From contig CP099843.1 in NCBI GenBank assembly GCA_030062745.1, forward strand, positions 4,465,001-4,529,000: a stretch of 64,000 nt of DNA, read 5' to 3'. A program made the translations under genes and the position numbers. Positions 33,401-45,300 of this stretch are shown piece after piece (within the stretch, counting starts at the first letter, position 1; each line of letters begins with the position of its first letter). The DNA is from Capitulum mitella. Lineage: Eukaryota > Arthropoda > Thecostraca > Pollicipedomorpha > Pollicipedidae. The notes under the pieces were generated by a model. That model saw only the letters and a program-made list of their open reading frames with translations, ran no database searches and was not told the DNA's origin.

Positions 33401-36400
33401 CAAACATGTCGCTGATCATGAGAAAGAGTGCTGGTGAAATGACGCTTCCTTGTGGAAGGCCCTGATCCTGTGCTCCATTGCCGAAGGTGGTGCTGCCGTA
33501 TCTGACCTTTACTGGTCTATCCCGAAGGAAGCTCAGTAGAAAGTGTGCTAGGTGTCTGCGTAAACCTAGCTTGAAGAGTTTATGAGCAAGTGCGGACTTG
33601 TGTGCGCGGTCGAATGCGGCCGTGATGTCTAAGTATGCAGCCACTGTGGTGCGATTATAGTTGAGTCCGTGTTTGATGTCGTGTACGATGCGAATGAGAT
33701 TGTCTGCAGTGCAACTTTGTTTTCTGAAGCCACACTGGTGCTCGTCGAGCAGTTTTTTTACTTTCAAAAAAGTGCTGGAGGCGTGTGTTTACCATGCTCT
33801 CGACGAGTTTGCTGGCACAACTAGTGAGTGATATTGGTCAGCACCCTTTTTGGTTAGGTGCGGTCTTTTTGGGGTGTTGCCAAAGGGATGATTATCCTCT
33901 CCGCCAGTTTGGTGGAAAAGAATCGTTTAAGAAGAGACGGTTAATAGCCGTTAAGAAGTACGTTAAAGAAACTTTACTCCAAGTGTCTGAAAAACTGGTA
34001 ATGGATGTCGTCCGGCCCAACGGACGTGTTGCCGCACTTGCTGAGGGCGAGGGCTAATTTGTGCATGGTGAATGGTGTGTTATATGCTTCAGTGTTTGTT
34101 GATTGGAAGCCTGCGTTGGCTGCAAGTGTTTGCAGTGAGGTTGCTAGTGTTGTGTTGTAAGTATGGTTTGCTGCCACGTTGGTGTAATGCGTTTTGAGGT
34201 GTTCCACGACGTCGCCAGGTTCAATGATGCGCTGGTTGTTTATTGTCCGTTGTGGGAAGGGACCTGGCGGTGGGTGTTTTAGGTGAAGCATTTCATGAAT
34301 GTCCAAATGGTGCCTGTGGGTATAAATCGATTGAATGTGGATGCGTATTCTTGCCATGTTGTCCTCCTCGCTCTACGTATGGTAGAGCAACAGAGTGCTT
34401 TTGCTCGGCGGTACTCCAGGAGATGCGCTTCGCACATTATGCTTTTTTACCGCTTCAGAGTTCGACGTCGCTTTGCGATTGCCTATTGACATTCTGGGGT
34501 CTACAAAGGCGCTGATGCCTTTTTCTGGGTTGTTTAGATTTTGGAACGGTGTCTTATGCTGCTGAGCTGATGGCTCATAAGACCACACCTATAGTGTAAA
34601 CTGCTGAGTTTACTAATGCGAGGTCCACCATAGCCTGGTATTTTGGCCAGTCCGTCCTTTTCGAATTCCAGGTATGGCGAATTGTGCCGGAGCTGAGCTT
34701 AATTTGGATTGGGTATTGGTCGCTCAACCCGGGATCATCCTTCACGGACCATTCAAAAAGGTGACTGATTCGCGGGGTGCAGCACGAAATATCAATAGCG
34801 CTGTCGAGAGTCTGCGCTATTGATATGTATATGTCTGGAGTGAAGTGTTTATGCTGTAGGTGGTGTTCGAGTGTTTTGGTCAGTGGAACGCCAACTCCTT
34901 GGCGATGTCGTGTGCAGTCCTTGTAGATGCCGACGACGAAAGCGCCGTCCTCGGCGGTGATAGGGTAGGCCGTGTTTTTAGAGAAGTGTGTGTGTGGTGT
35001 GTTAGTAGGTTTTGGGCACTAGTGGCCCCGGAAAACTGAAACACCGGTTTCGTTGACCCCTTAGGCTCAGGCGTTAGCCCAGGGGCCTTCTTGCCCTGGC
35101 CGCAATGGCCCCAAGCAGGGGGGTATACACCGTTGGGTATCAGCCGGTTTTGCTAGTGATAGAAAAGGGAAAAAAGAGGAATAGGCTGGGGAGGATTTCC
35201 TGTGGTTTGCGACGGACGCCTGCTTCAGACCCCGCAGCAGCTCCGAGCCGGCGTACAGCGGGTAACAGGACGCCCTGGGAACGCGCCCCACAGGTGCCTC
35301 TTCTCTTCTTTCTTCTTTCGTCTTCTGTCTTCTTCTGCTGCCTCTTTTCTGCTTGCTCTGACGAACGCACGTGGGTATGCATGTCGCTGTTCCGTCCGTT
35401 CTGTGGACGGCATAGCGATGAGTGCGTGCCGTTTTTTCCCGGTAGTCCTTGCGCCTGCATGAGGGTTTGCTGCGAGCGCCTGTGGAGGCAGCTCACGCGC
35501 TTCCGGCACCGAAAAGTACGGCTCGTAATGCCGTGTCGCTGTGGACACATGCCGACATCTGCCGCTGGATCCGGCGGGAGAGCAGCCAGCTGAGCGTACT
35601 GCTCGGCGTGGTTGGCTTCTCCTGCCGATCCAGTGTTCGAGCCTTCTTCGCAGGTCTTGTGCCTTCGTTAGGTCTTCAGCGGTCTTGAGACGTCGGTTTT
35701 CGTTTTCGTGGTCGAGCTGCGGCAACAGCTCGATCGCGGGAAGCCGAGAGAACGGCTCAGTGTGACGCTGTGTTCCGTGCTGTACGTAGAGTGGGCCGCT
35801 GCCAGCTCAGCTGTCTTGTCTTAACTTAAGATAAGTCTTGTCTTAAGCTTAAAAGAACAGCGGCACTGAAAGCCGATATACATTGCGGCTGGGCGACAGA
35901 TAAGGCCGCCGAAGGACACCGCCACATGCTATCCAAAGTTTTACTCTGCGATTTCGAGGCCAGACAGAAACAGGCAACTGGAAATCGCACAACAGGAAAG
36001 CCTTACATATTGGAACATCAATGAACTGTGCTGGCCTCATAAAGCAGGGACTTGTTAAGAGCTTATAATAACCACTGAGGGGGGATTTCCGCCCGCCGAA
36101 TTATGGGCAACCTAAATACAAAATCCGGGTATTTCGCCGATCTTGTTTTGTCTGACCTCGTCGGAAGTCGGTTTGGACGGGCTGGTGTGGCGAGACTAGC
36201 GGTCGCACGCGGCTGAAACTGGGCTTTCGCGGGGATTTGGTGGCGCAGTGCATTAGATTTTCGGGTTTCGAGATTAGATTTTCGGGTTCGAGATGCCGGG
36301 TTGGCGAAATCCGACACATTTTCGAAAAACTTCGACGCACGCCGCTTCCGGGCGCTCGATCTCGGAAACAACGGACAGCACCGCCACAAAACCTGGTGCG

Positions 36401-39280
36401 TTCGAAAAAGAATCGATAGGAGAATTGCATCGCATGGAAGAGGTGGAGCCGGGACCGGCATGTGGCATCCGATAGCCTCGGGAACACAAACAATGCCAGT
36501 TTTGCAAGGTTTCAAAATGGGGCTATAGTATCGGAAACAGTCATAGATACGGATCCGACGACATAATGACGAACCACAACAAGGTACCGGCAGGATATCG
36601 TTTACCGGAGTCCACCTCATCCGCCGGACAAGGTAGCCGCGGCACGCGCTCGAAATGGTTTTTACTGTGATTTCGAATGCAATTGCAATGCAATGCACCA
36701 CTGACTGACACGAAACTGGAACCAACGGAAAACTCGTTCTTTTGCCGTTCCGATCATGCCAAACACTAAACGGGTGTGCCTCTGCGGTTCCGGCCATGCG
36801 ACGCCGAGCGAACCGACGCAGGAGGCGATTTCGCCCATTTTCAATTGAGCTCGACACCATTGCTAATTACCGGCATGGCGTCGTTCCTGGCGCCTAATCG
36901 CTAACCGTGGTTCGCACCGAGATCAACCCTGGTTCGTTCGACAGAGAATCGATTAGAGAACAGCATCTTGTACTACACTGCGGGCGGGGACCAGCGTGTG
37001 CACGCGCGCTAGCCACGGCAACACTAAAAAGGCCGTTTTGAAAACTTCACAAAACATATTACGGCTAAATTTAATACGCATTTACAACAAATCGGCGACT
37101 ATTTAGCTCAACGTCACAGGGTACCAACTGGATATTATTCCAAGGGCTGACCTCGCCCGCCAGACGGGGTAACCACGGCACATCTTCAAAGTGGGGGCAT
37201 TTTCGGCTTTCGAGTTCTTTGTGTTTACACTGTAGTTGCGACGGCAAGGAGGGTGAGATCGTTGGCAAAATCAACACCAATGGAACGTGTAGATTTCCGT
37301 CGTTTTGATGCTGCCATACCATAACCATAATTCACTTAACTTTTTTTTTTGCTATGACGCATCAGGTAAACTGGTGCAAGTCGTGATTTTGAGCAAAATC
37401 AACATCTTCCGAAAAATACGTGTTGCATTGAAGATTTTGGTTACGCCAATGGGAGCATAGTGTTAAAGATACTACCACTATGTTACCTATCAATTTTGAA
37501 CACGCCAGTTTAAGCCATCTGTGGTGTCTCGTGGTCGGTACAAACAAAGGTAGGCATGTCGCCTTCTGCGCGTTTTTTGCCGATCCCGATAGAAAACCAC
37601 CTTCCCTTTCTCTCGTAACTAAAATTTGCATTATTCAATCCTGCTCGGTTTGATTTTGATGCTACCTCCAATTTCGGGATTTCACACATGTTACAGGACT
37701 AAAAAATGTCGCCATAATAGGCACATATGTTCGGTTAGATACAGATGCAGACAAACAAAAAGAGGGTTACAGAGAGACGGGCAGATATTGGAAGACAGAG
37801 ACACATACAAGGAATGAGATGAAGACAGAAAGACGAAGCAGAGACAGGTAGAAACGAGTGGCTGTGGGGAAAAAGAAGAAAGACCGAGCAAATGTAGGGG
37901 AGACTGAGGGACACCGAGAAGACCGGCAGAGCATGACAGAGATCGACGGACCGACGGAAATCGGCGGAAACCGGTAGAGAGCGGTGGAGACCGGCAAAGA
38001 CCAAAAACAACTGACGGAGACCGGTTGAGACCGGCAGAGACCAATGGACACCAAACGAGATTTACGGAGACTGAAAGACTGATTGGCCGATGGAGACCAC
38101 AGGAGACGAACAGAGACTAATGTAGATCGAGCTAGATCGAAAGATATCAGCTGAAACGGATGAAGATCCAGTGACACCGAGGAAGACTTCCTGACACCGA
38201 CGGAGAGGGCGAGCGATCTTCACGGGGACTGCAGCTGTGAAAATCGACAAGATGGAGTAAAAAAAATGTTCATGCTCAACCCGGGAAAGTGAAAAAGAGC
38301 AGGGGTGTGGCAGTGGCTGCTTCATAACCCAGCGCGCTGCCTGAAGGGAAATGAATTGCTAATATTCGTAGGAAAAGATTCTGACTGGAGCGCAATGCGC
38401 TCTTTTACATAACATTTGAAATAGACAGCGTGACGCCGTGTCAAAGCGAACGTGCGTCCGAGCGCGAAATGCGGGGACATATGGACAGTACAAACGGCCG
38501 AAGACAGTCTCTTGCCATGGAAACTCGCAGCGCGACTGCAAAACGGCATTGTGAGCAGCTTGATCAACCGTTCAACAGTAATTAAACTGAAGCGCGCAGT
38601 GCGATTGCCGAGCGACGCTGGGGCGTTGACATGAGAATTTCTTGGAGACCAGACTGGCAACATTTGGCTCAACAAACAGAACCAGTTCGTTGGCGGTGAA
38701 GTGTGCTATGCAATCCTGGGGCCGTCCCAGGGCCAGTTCAGTCAGCTTTTAGCCCGAAACTTGCTTCAAATGAAAAATTCGTACGCGCAAAGGGGTTTAG
38801 ATGCGCAGCGTGGCAAATGGCCAAAAAAGCGGCCGGTGCGTCCCAGAAACGCTTGAGCGCCGTGCGGCGAGCATGGGGACCTAGAGGGGTCGCGTGTTGA
38901 GGATGGGTGGGGCAACCTGGCCAAAGGCTCTCAGCTGCGGCTTCTTTATCTGATGGGCCCACCAGCCGGGTGTGCGTGTCTTTGCGTATCTTTGCGTATC
39001 TTTGCGCAATCTGTTTTACCTCGCTTGCGATCGCAGCAGTCCATGAAATTGAACCAGTCAGAGTGGAATCCAGCAGAATCGTCACAAGCGTGAAGAGCCC
39101 TTCTTGGTTACCCTATGCATTATATCCTATTTATTATCCTTCCCTTATCTTTGCACGTGTTTACGCCAATCAGATTCCAGCTCACGGAATATGAAACCTG
39201 TCTGACAATTTTCTAAGAAAAACAAAAACATCTGTGTGTTCACTTTCGGTTTTCATAGTTTTATCCAAGAACAGTTGCCT

Positions 39281-39331
<51 letters not shown>

Positions 39332-42300
39332 TATATATGAAGGGCTCAGGCTGAGACTGTGAGTGGCGTATATATTCATATACATACGTACATACATACA
39401 TACATAAATGCGTACATACGTATATATATACACATATATATATATATATACGTTTGTATGCATTTATGCATGTATGTATGTACGAATGTATATGAATATA
39501 TACGCCACTCACAGTCCCTGCCTGAAGCGTGTCAAAGACCTGGTCGGGCGTGAGCTGCTAGTAACACAACGTTGTCACCGGGGGATTTCGCTGTACAATG
39601 GGGGATTCGGTAGCCGCTGGTGGGAGCTCCCCTCCACCCCCCCCCCCACCCCCAGTTGACATGCTAAAATAGGCCCTGTCACAAAGCCTTCGTTTCAGTT
39701 CGGCTGCACGAAAAAAACGACTTCAGAACTGAGTCACTCAACGAATCAGGCCCAGCCCGGCTTCATAACGGTCAGCCGATCATTCAGGCAGTTCATTCGA
39801 ATGATGCATGGTTGTTTTCACCCAAGCGGGACAAAAAAGCACCTACAGGTTTCTCTCGTCACCACTAAGGCACGGCGTTTTGAAATGTTCTTAATGACCT
39901 CAGAGACGGACGGACAGGCAAAGGTGTACTGCTTTTAAAATGGCATAACCGACAGCGGAAAGGTGAGAGGATTTAGCGTTCTGAAGCAATAAATAAAAGC
40001 ATCATTATTTATGCCGAGATGTTGTGGATTTCTTTGTGTTTTGCACCACACAAGCAGGGGCGTCGATTTCTGTGAATGACTGGGGAAGGGCCGAGCCAGT
40101 TGTCGAGCCGAGGGCCCGACAACCAAACTTCCTCCAAATGTGGGCTTTTCAACGGATTCAGCCCGCTTTATTTTGACCAACGGAAACTTGACCCAATTTT
40201 TTGTTCTCATGCATAAAATATAAAACTGCATATGTATGCCAAGTATATATATACGGAAGGTAGCAAGATAGATACATACACCACTTTATGCTTCATTCTA
40301 TACCTTTTGCCTATCTCTTATTTACTGCGGCCGTTTTCCTCGTTATTATTACCCATTGCCATAACAAACGGACACGAAATATCGGGGGCCAAACCAACAT
40401 TGGGGAAAAATCAAAATCGGGGGGTCAAGACCCCCACAAAAGAATCCCAATGGACACGCCTGCCTGCAAATCCTCTCCCGATAGTGAAGGATGTTGTTAT
40501 TTTTCAATTATGGCCCGCGTCCGCAAGCCGTAGAAGGCCATTTTGTACTTTGCTTGGGGTATGTCGGGCTACAATGACGGGAAAATTGGCCCTTCCTTAA
40601 CGTAACTTTCCGGACCTTTCAGTGGCCGGCGAACCCCACACATAGCCTAGTTGCACCCAATCTTCTTTCACACATTTTTCTGGCCACTCATGAAAGGTGG
40701 GTTAACCATCTGAAAAAATTGTCGTCAACCCTGTCTTAACGTTTTCTGTGTGCATTATCCGTATCTGTCCGGCATTAACTGTTAAGAATGCATTACTTTA
40801 AAAAACTTCGTATTGCAGTGCGTGGTAATAGTCGTATTGCATAAAGCAAATGCTTGGGGAAATCACTTTATTGGCAGTTATTCCAACTCGGAGCTTCCAA
40901 GTAAGGTAGGAGTGGAGAAGGTCACATGCTGTGGTTGTGGACGTAGGTATTCCTCCTCCCCCTTTCAAGATAGCCTGTGCAGCAAGGCTGTGCTGTCCAC
41001 GATTACTACCCGGTAAGTATGGCGTTAAGTCTTCAGTTGTAAGACCCAGCGTTTTCGATCGTCAAAACACATTCGGCCCACTTTACAGCAATGCGACACG
41101 CTGGGAAACGCCGAAGCAACTTCCAAGAAACCGACAAAGGCGTGTGCTCCGTCGGCGTTCGCTCACCTGAAGCAGGACGACGCGGCTGCAGCGCTCCAGC
41201 AGGGGCCCGGAGAGCAGGAACGCCAGCGCCGTGGCGGCCGTCACGTACATGGAGCTGTGGTAGTGGTTGATCTCCATGCCGGTGGAGCGGAAGATGGAGG
41301 GCGCGAACTGCACCACGCCCAGCCCGCCGGAGAACACCAGGCAGAAGAACTGCAGCAGCAGCAGCAGCGTCGGGTGCAGGTTCTCCCAGCGGCGGAACAC
41401 GTGCGACAGCCGCGTCAGCAGGCTGCTCGACGGCCGCGAGCGCACCAGCGAGTCCTCGATGTCCTTCACCTCTTGCCTGACGTCGATGTCGTCGCCGAGG
41501 AAGAAGCGCACCGAGCGCTCGGCGTCGGCGCGCGGGTGGCCGTACGCCAGCAGCCACTTGGGCGACTGAGGGAGGAAGAGCAGGCCGCACGCCTGCAGCA
41601 GCGCCGGCGGCCGTCTCCAGCGCGAACTCGACCGTGCGCCACGGCAGCCGCGAGCCCAGGCCCAGCGACACTACGATGCACGCCGGCGTCACCGTGTTGA
41701 GCACGTTTCCGAATGGCGCCGCGCAGCGTGCGGCTCGTCACCTCGCCGACGTAGGCGCGCGCCGGGCCCTCCACCACGCCGAAGTAGAGGCCGACCAGCA
41801 GGCGGCCGGCGAACGCCCAGCCGAAGCCGGCGCCCAGGCCGACCATGGCGGCGCCGGCAAGCGCCAGCGGCAGGCATGCCAGCAGCAGGCGCGGCGCGCC
41901 CAGCCGCGGCGACAGGTAGATCGACACCAGGTTGCCCGGGATGTTGCCGAACGTGAACGACGAGACAATCCAGGTGACCTCGTTGAGCGTGAGGCGCGGG
42001 CGGTCGTCCTCCGGCGCTCTCTCAGCCGTCTCCTGCGCGAACAGCACGCTGCCCGAACCGACGGCGAAGCCCAGGATGACGAACGTCTGGGAGCAGACTA
42101 GTGCCGCGGCCAGCTGCGGCAGAGAGCAGTGGTCAGCGGGGCAGAGAGCAGAGACGGTCAGCGGGACAGAGAGCAGAGACGGTCAGCGGGGCAGAGAGCA
42201 GAGACGGTCAGCGGGACAGAGAGCAGAGACGGTCAGTGGGGCAGAGAGCAGAGACGGTCAGCGGGACAGAGAACAGAGACGGTCAGCGGGACAGAGAGCA

Positions 42301-45300
42301 GAGACGGTCAGCGGGGCAGAGAGCAGAGACGGTCAGCGGGACAGAGAACAGAGACGGTCAGTGGGGCAGAGAGCAGGGACGGTCAGCGGGGCAGAGAGCA
42401 GGGACGGTCAGCTGGGCAGAAAGCAGGGACGGTCAGCGGGGCAGAGAGCAGGGAGGTCAGCGGGGCAGAGAACAGGGACCGCCTGTGGGGCAGAGAGCAG
42501 AGACGGTCAGCGACACGGTTACAAGGTTTCCATTTTCAGGATCGATCTGAACATATTTCCTTTGCATAAACTTAATATTTACATTATATTTATGTGTGTT
42601 TCTATAACATGCATTTCTAACATACATTTCTAGCAATATTTCTATAACATACCATTTGCATAAACCATAAACTTTCCCTAAATGACGGGGTCACCTGCCC
42701 CCACGGCCCCTCCGGCCCTCCGCGGCTTCCATCGCCCATGCGTTCACTGTTCGGGATTAGGTCAATAACACATTACCACTGCATTCTCCGCTGACCCAGA
42801 TTGACTCGGACCTGACCACAACAACGTTATCGGCCCGTCCGGCCCAACTTCCCCTTGATCTTGATATTGCCTTCACGTCTGACGTGTTTTGGACACGGCC
42901 TCCAACGGCGACAGGCGCACCGGACATCCATGGTAAACACGTACCAAATGAAAACCCCATCCGACACCGCGTTCAAAATCGTCCCGCAACGGCCACCCCA
43001 GCCCCGGCGGTGGGAGCGCGCGCTGTACGTGCCACTCTGGCGCTCACACCTTCCTTGTGCGTGACAGGCCGAGCGTGACGTCGTCGTGGCGCCCGACCCG
43101 GCACAGGAGCCCGGCCTGCCGGCCTTGCTCTGCGCGATGTCGGAAACAGACGCGGAGCGCCGACTATGCGCGCCGGCGAGCCGACCTCGACAGGTTAAAG
43201 GTCGCGGAAGGCGTCGGAGGTCGCAAGGTCGCCGCGGGCGGGCGCGCTGCCGCGTTACAGTTTCCGTGTTGCACGTTGCCGAGGGCTCTCTCCCGCGCAC
43301 CTGCCGTCACGTTCGGTACTGCGTTGTTCAGCCTGGCGGTGGTTCAGGGCAGGCTTTCATGGAACTGTCCTGACGTGCGGTCTAAAACTGTTACTGTAAA
43401 ACGGTACTGCGTTGTGCAGCCATTCAAAAGTGCTGATAAATCGGATATGGCTAAGCTGTGGTGTCCCGTGACGTATGCTTTAATGATGGTTTATTCTTCG
43501 TCAGTTAAGAAGCGCTGAATGACGCCTCCCCACGGGTACCTTCCTTTTGCCGGTAAGTCGCCGGAAAAGCGAACCCAAGATTTACACTGCCTAATATTGC
43601 TATCTTTCCACGTAACAAAATATAATTACGTTATGTTAGGTCCTTAAGTTACGACGGCATTCTCAAGGGTCTCAATGGTGACTTTAGGGTTGGGGTTATC
43701 GATCAATTTCATCGATAATGGCTTAAATTTCTTTTATCGTTTATCGATAGAAATTACCAATCATCGATGAAATCATGTTTTTTTTTAACAAAAGCACCGT
43801 TTATTAAGTCACCGACTGATCCTAATTTTCGAAAAAGATTACACTTAAACTTTAAATATAAGAGCCTTATCACTACCCAGATGCTCACCTAAGGGGAGGC
43901 GCCCCCCCCCCCCCACCTCCTAAGACTCGACAATACGCCACAAAAGTCGGACACGTTTGCCCTTTTATCTTACAGGAAATATAAGTATTTTTACTTCAAA
44001 AATTTGTTTTAATACCGTCCGCAGGGTAAAAAGAATTAAAATCAGAAGTTTGAATTAAACTGGTCGGATCCGGCCTACCGCACGATTCCTCCCCTTAGGG
44101 GACGCCTCTTTTACTACTTCACTTCATCACCAGACCGACGCAGCTTTTTGCTCCCTGTCCGCCGACGAATGGACATTTTCATAACAATTTCATTGCGATA
44201 TGAAGGCGATTTCTAAGGAAACGTGCAATTGGGCTGCGCATAATGTCTCGTTAATAGGGTAATAGGGGGTAAAGCCATGGCCTCTGCAAGCAAGGCAGGG
44301 GCAAGCGACCAAAAGCGTGGGATTATTCTGTGCGTGGAGACGATGAGACTAGTGCAAAAACACACTACACGACAACACACTATCATCTGTTAAACAAACA
44401 TAAGGTGCAGATCGGTTAGATAGACACAAACGGGCTAAGTTCCAACAATGCGAAGACATGTAGCAGCCAGTTAATGACTGAAGCATTTTTAAGGAGAGAA
44501 AACGTTGAAAGAAACGGATGAGCAACAACATTCTGGACTGTCTTGAAGGCTCACTTCAAATAAACGATGGCACCTCAAATCCTTTTCCGTAATGTAACAC
44601 TAATACACTTCACTTGCCTCCTGAATCCGGCTGGCTGAAAGGATGCAATGATTTTATTAATTCTTCACATGCCCATGCTCAGACACGCCCCCCCCCCACC
44701 CCTTTCCAATTCCCACCCATTAGGATATGATATAAAATATATAATAAACCCCAATTTATCGATGAATTTATCTATAATCTATAAACAGAGTAAAACTGTA
44801 ACGTTTATCGACAAGAAATCAGAACCTTTATTGATTCCCAACCCTACATACGTCCAGGAACTCGGAGCCATTTGGGATCTTTCAGAGTTCCTTGATGAAG
44901 AAATACGCAAATCTGACAGTAGTTCATAATTTTGCCTTCATGGTCTAGATTTCTCCTGATGATGGCCCCCGGCCGAATCGCGGAGTCTAATATACGAGCC
45001 AAATACTCTTCTGTTCATAAATGATTTACACGAAAATACAGCGCCTCCTGACATACTGAAGGGCTCTTATTGACTGAGTACATAGAATGCGATTCATTAA
45101 AGCCTTTTTACTCATTTGTTGATCGGTTCGGTTTTTGGGGGTATGCTGAGTATAATGTGTTTGAAGTTATAAAAGGCCCAAAAATTTCGACACGACTTGA
45201 TATACCTTCATCAGTGGGACTGGTGATTGGCCAATGTTGTGAGTTAATTCATCAGAGGGTCAGTCACTGATCCCGCTTTCGAATGCATATCAACCTGTGC

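Larger units (their letters stand above)
31560..35010 (-). mobile_element. Degenerate R1/Jockey-like non-LTR retrotransposon (EN-RT-RNase H)
   Basis: The minus strand carries, in order, an endonuclease tail, reverse transcriptase and RNase H, the ORF2 layout of I/R1/Loa-type LINEs. The frame is broken in several places, for example at the A run near 33,765, so the copy is dead. It lies inside the large intron of the sugar transporter in the same orientation. The 5' end is unclear; a basic 167-codon frame at 35,225-35,725 could be an ORF1 relic but has no recognisable domain. Confidence 0.88.

Noticed and set aside
35225-35725. LINE ORF1 protein
   Set aside because: Position and basic, charged character fit, but no zinc knuckle, RRM or coiled-coil heptads can be supported.
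36063-36860. 265-aa minus-strand frame inside the kilobase repeat
   Set aside because: No recognisable domain, and the equivalent frame is interrupted in the other copy.
39182-39659. Tyr/Ile-rich frames of 64-93 aa
   Set aside because: Produced by (TA)n and the TATA/CATA foldback.
41932-42633. Frames of 146-233 aa with ESRDGQR repeats
   Set aside because: Translation of the intronic minisatellite; open only because the period is 25.
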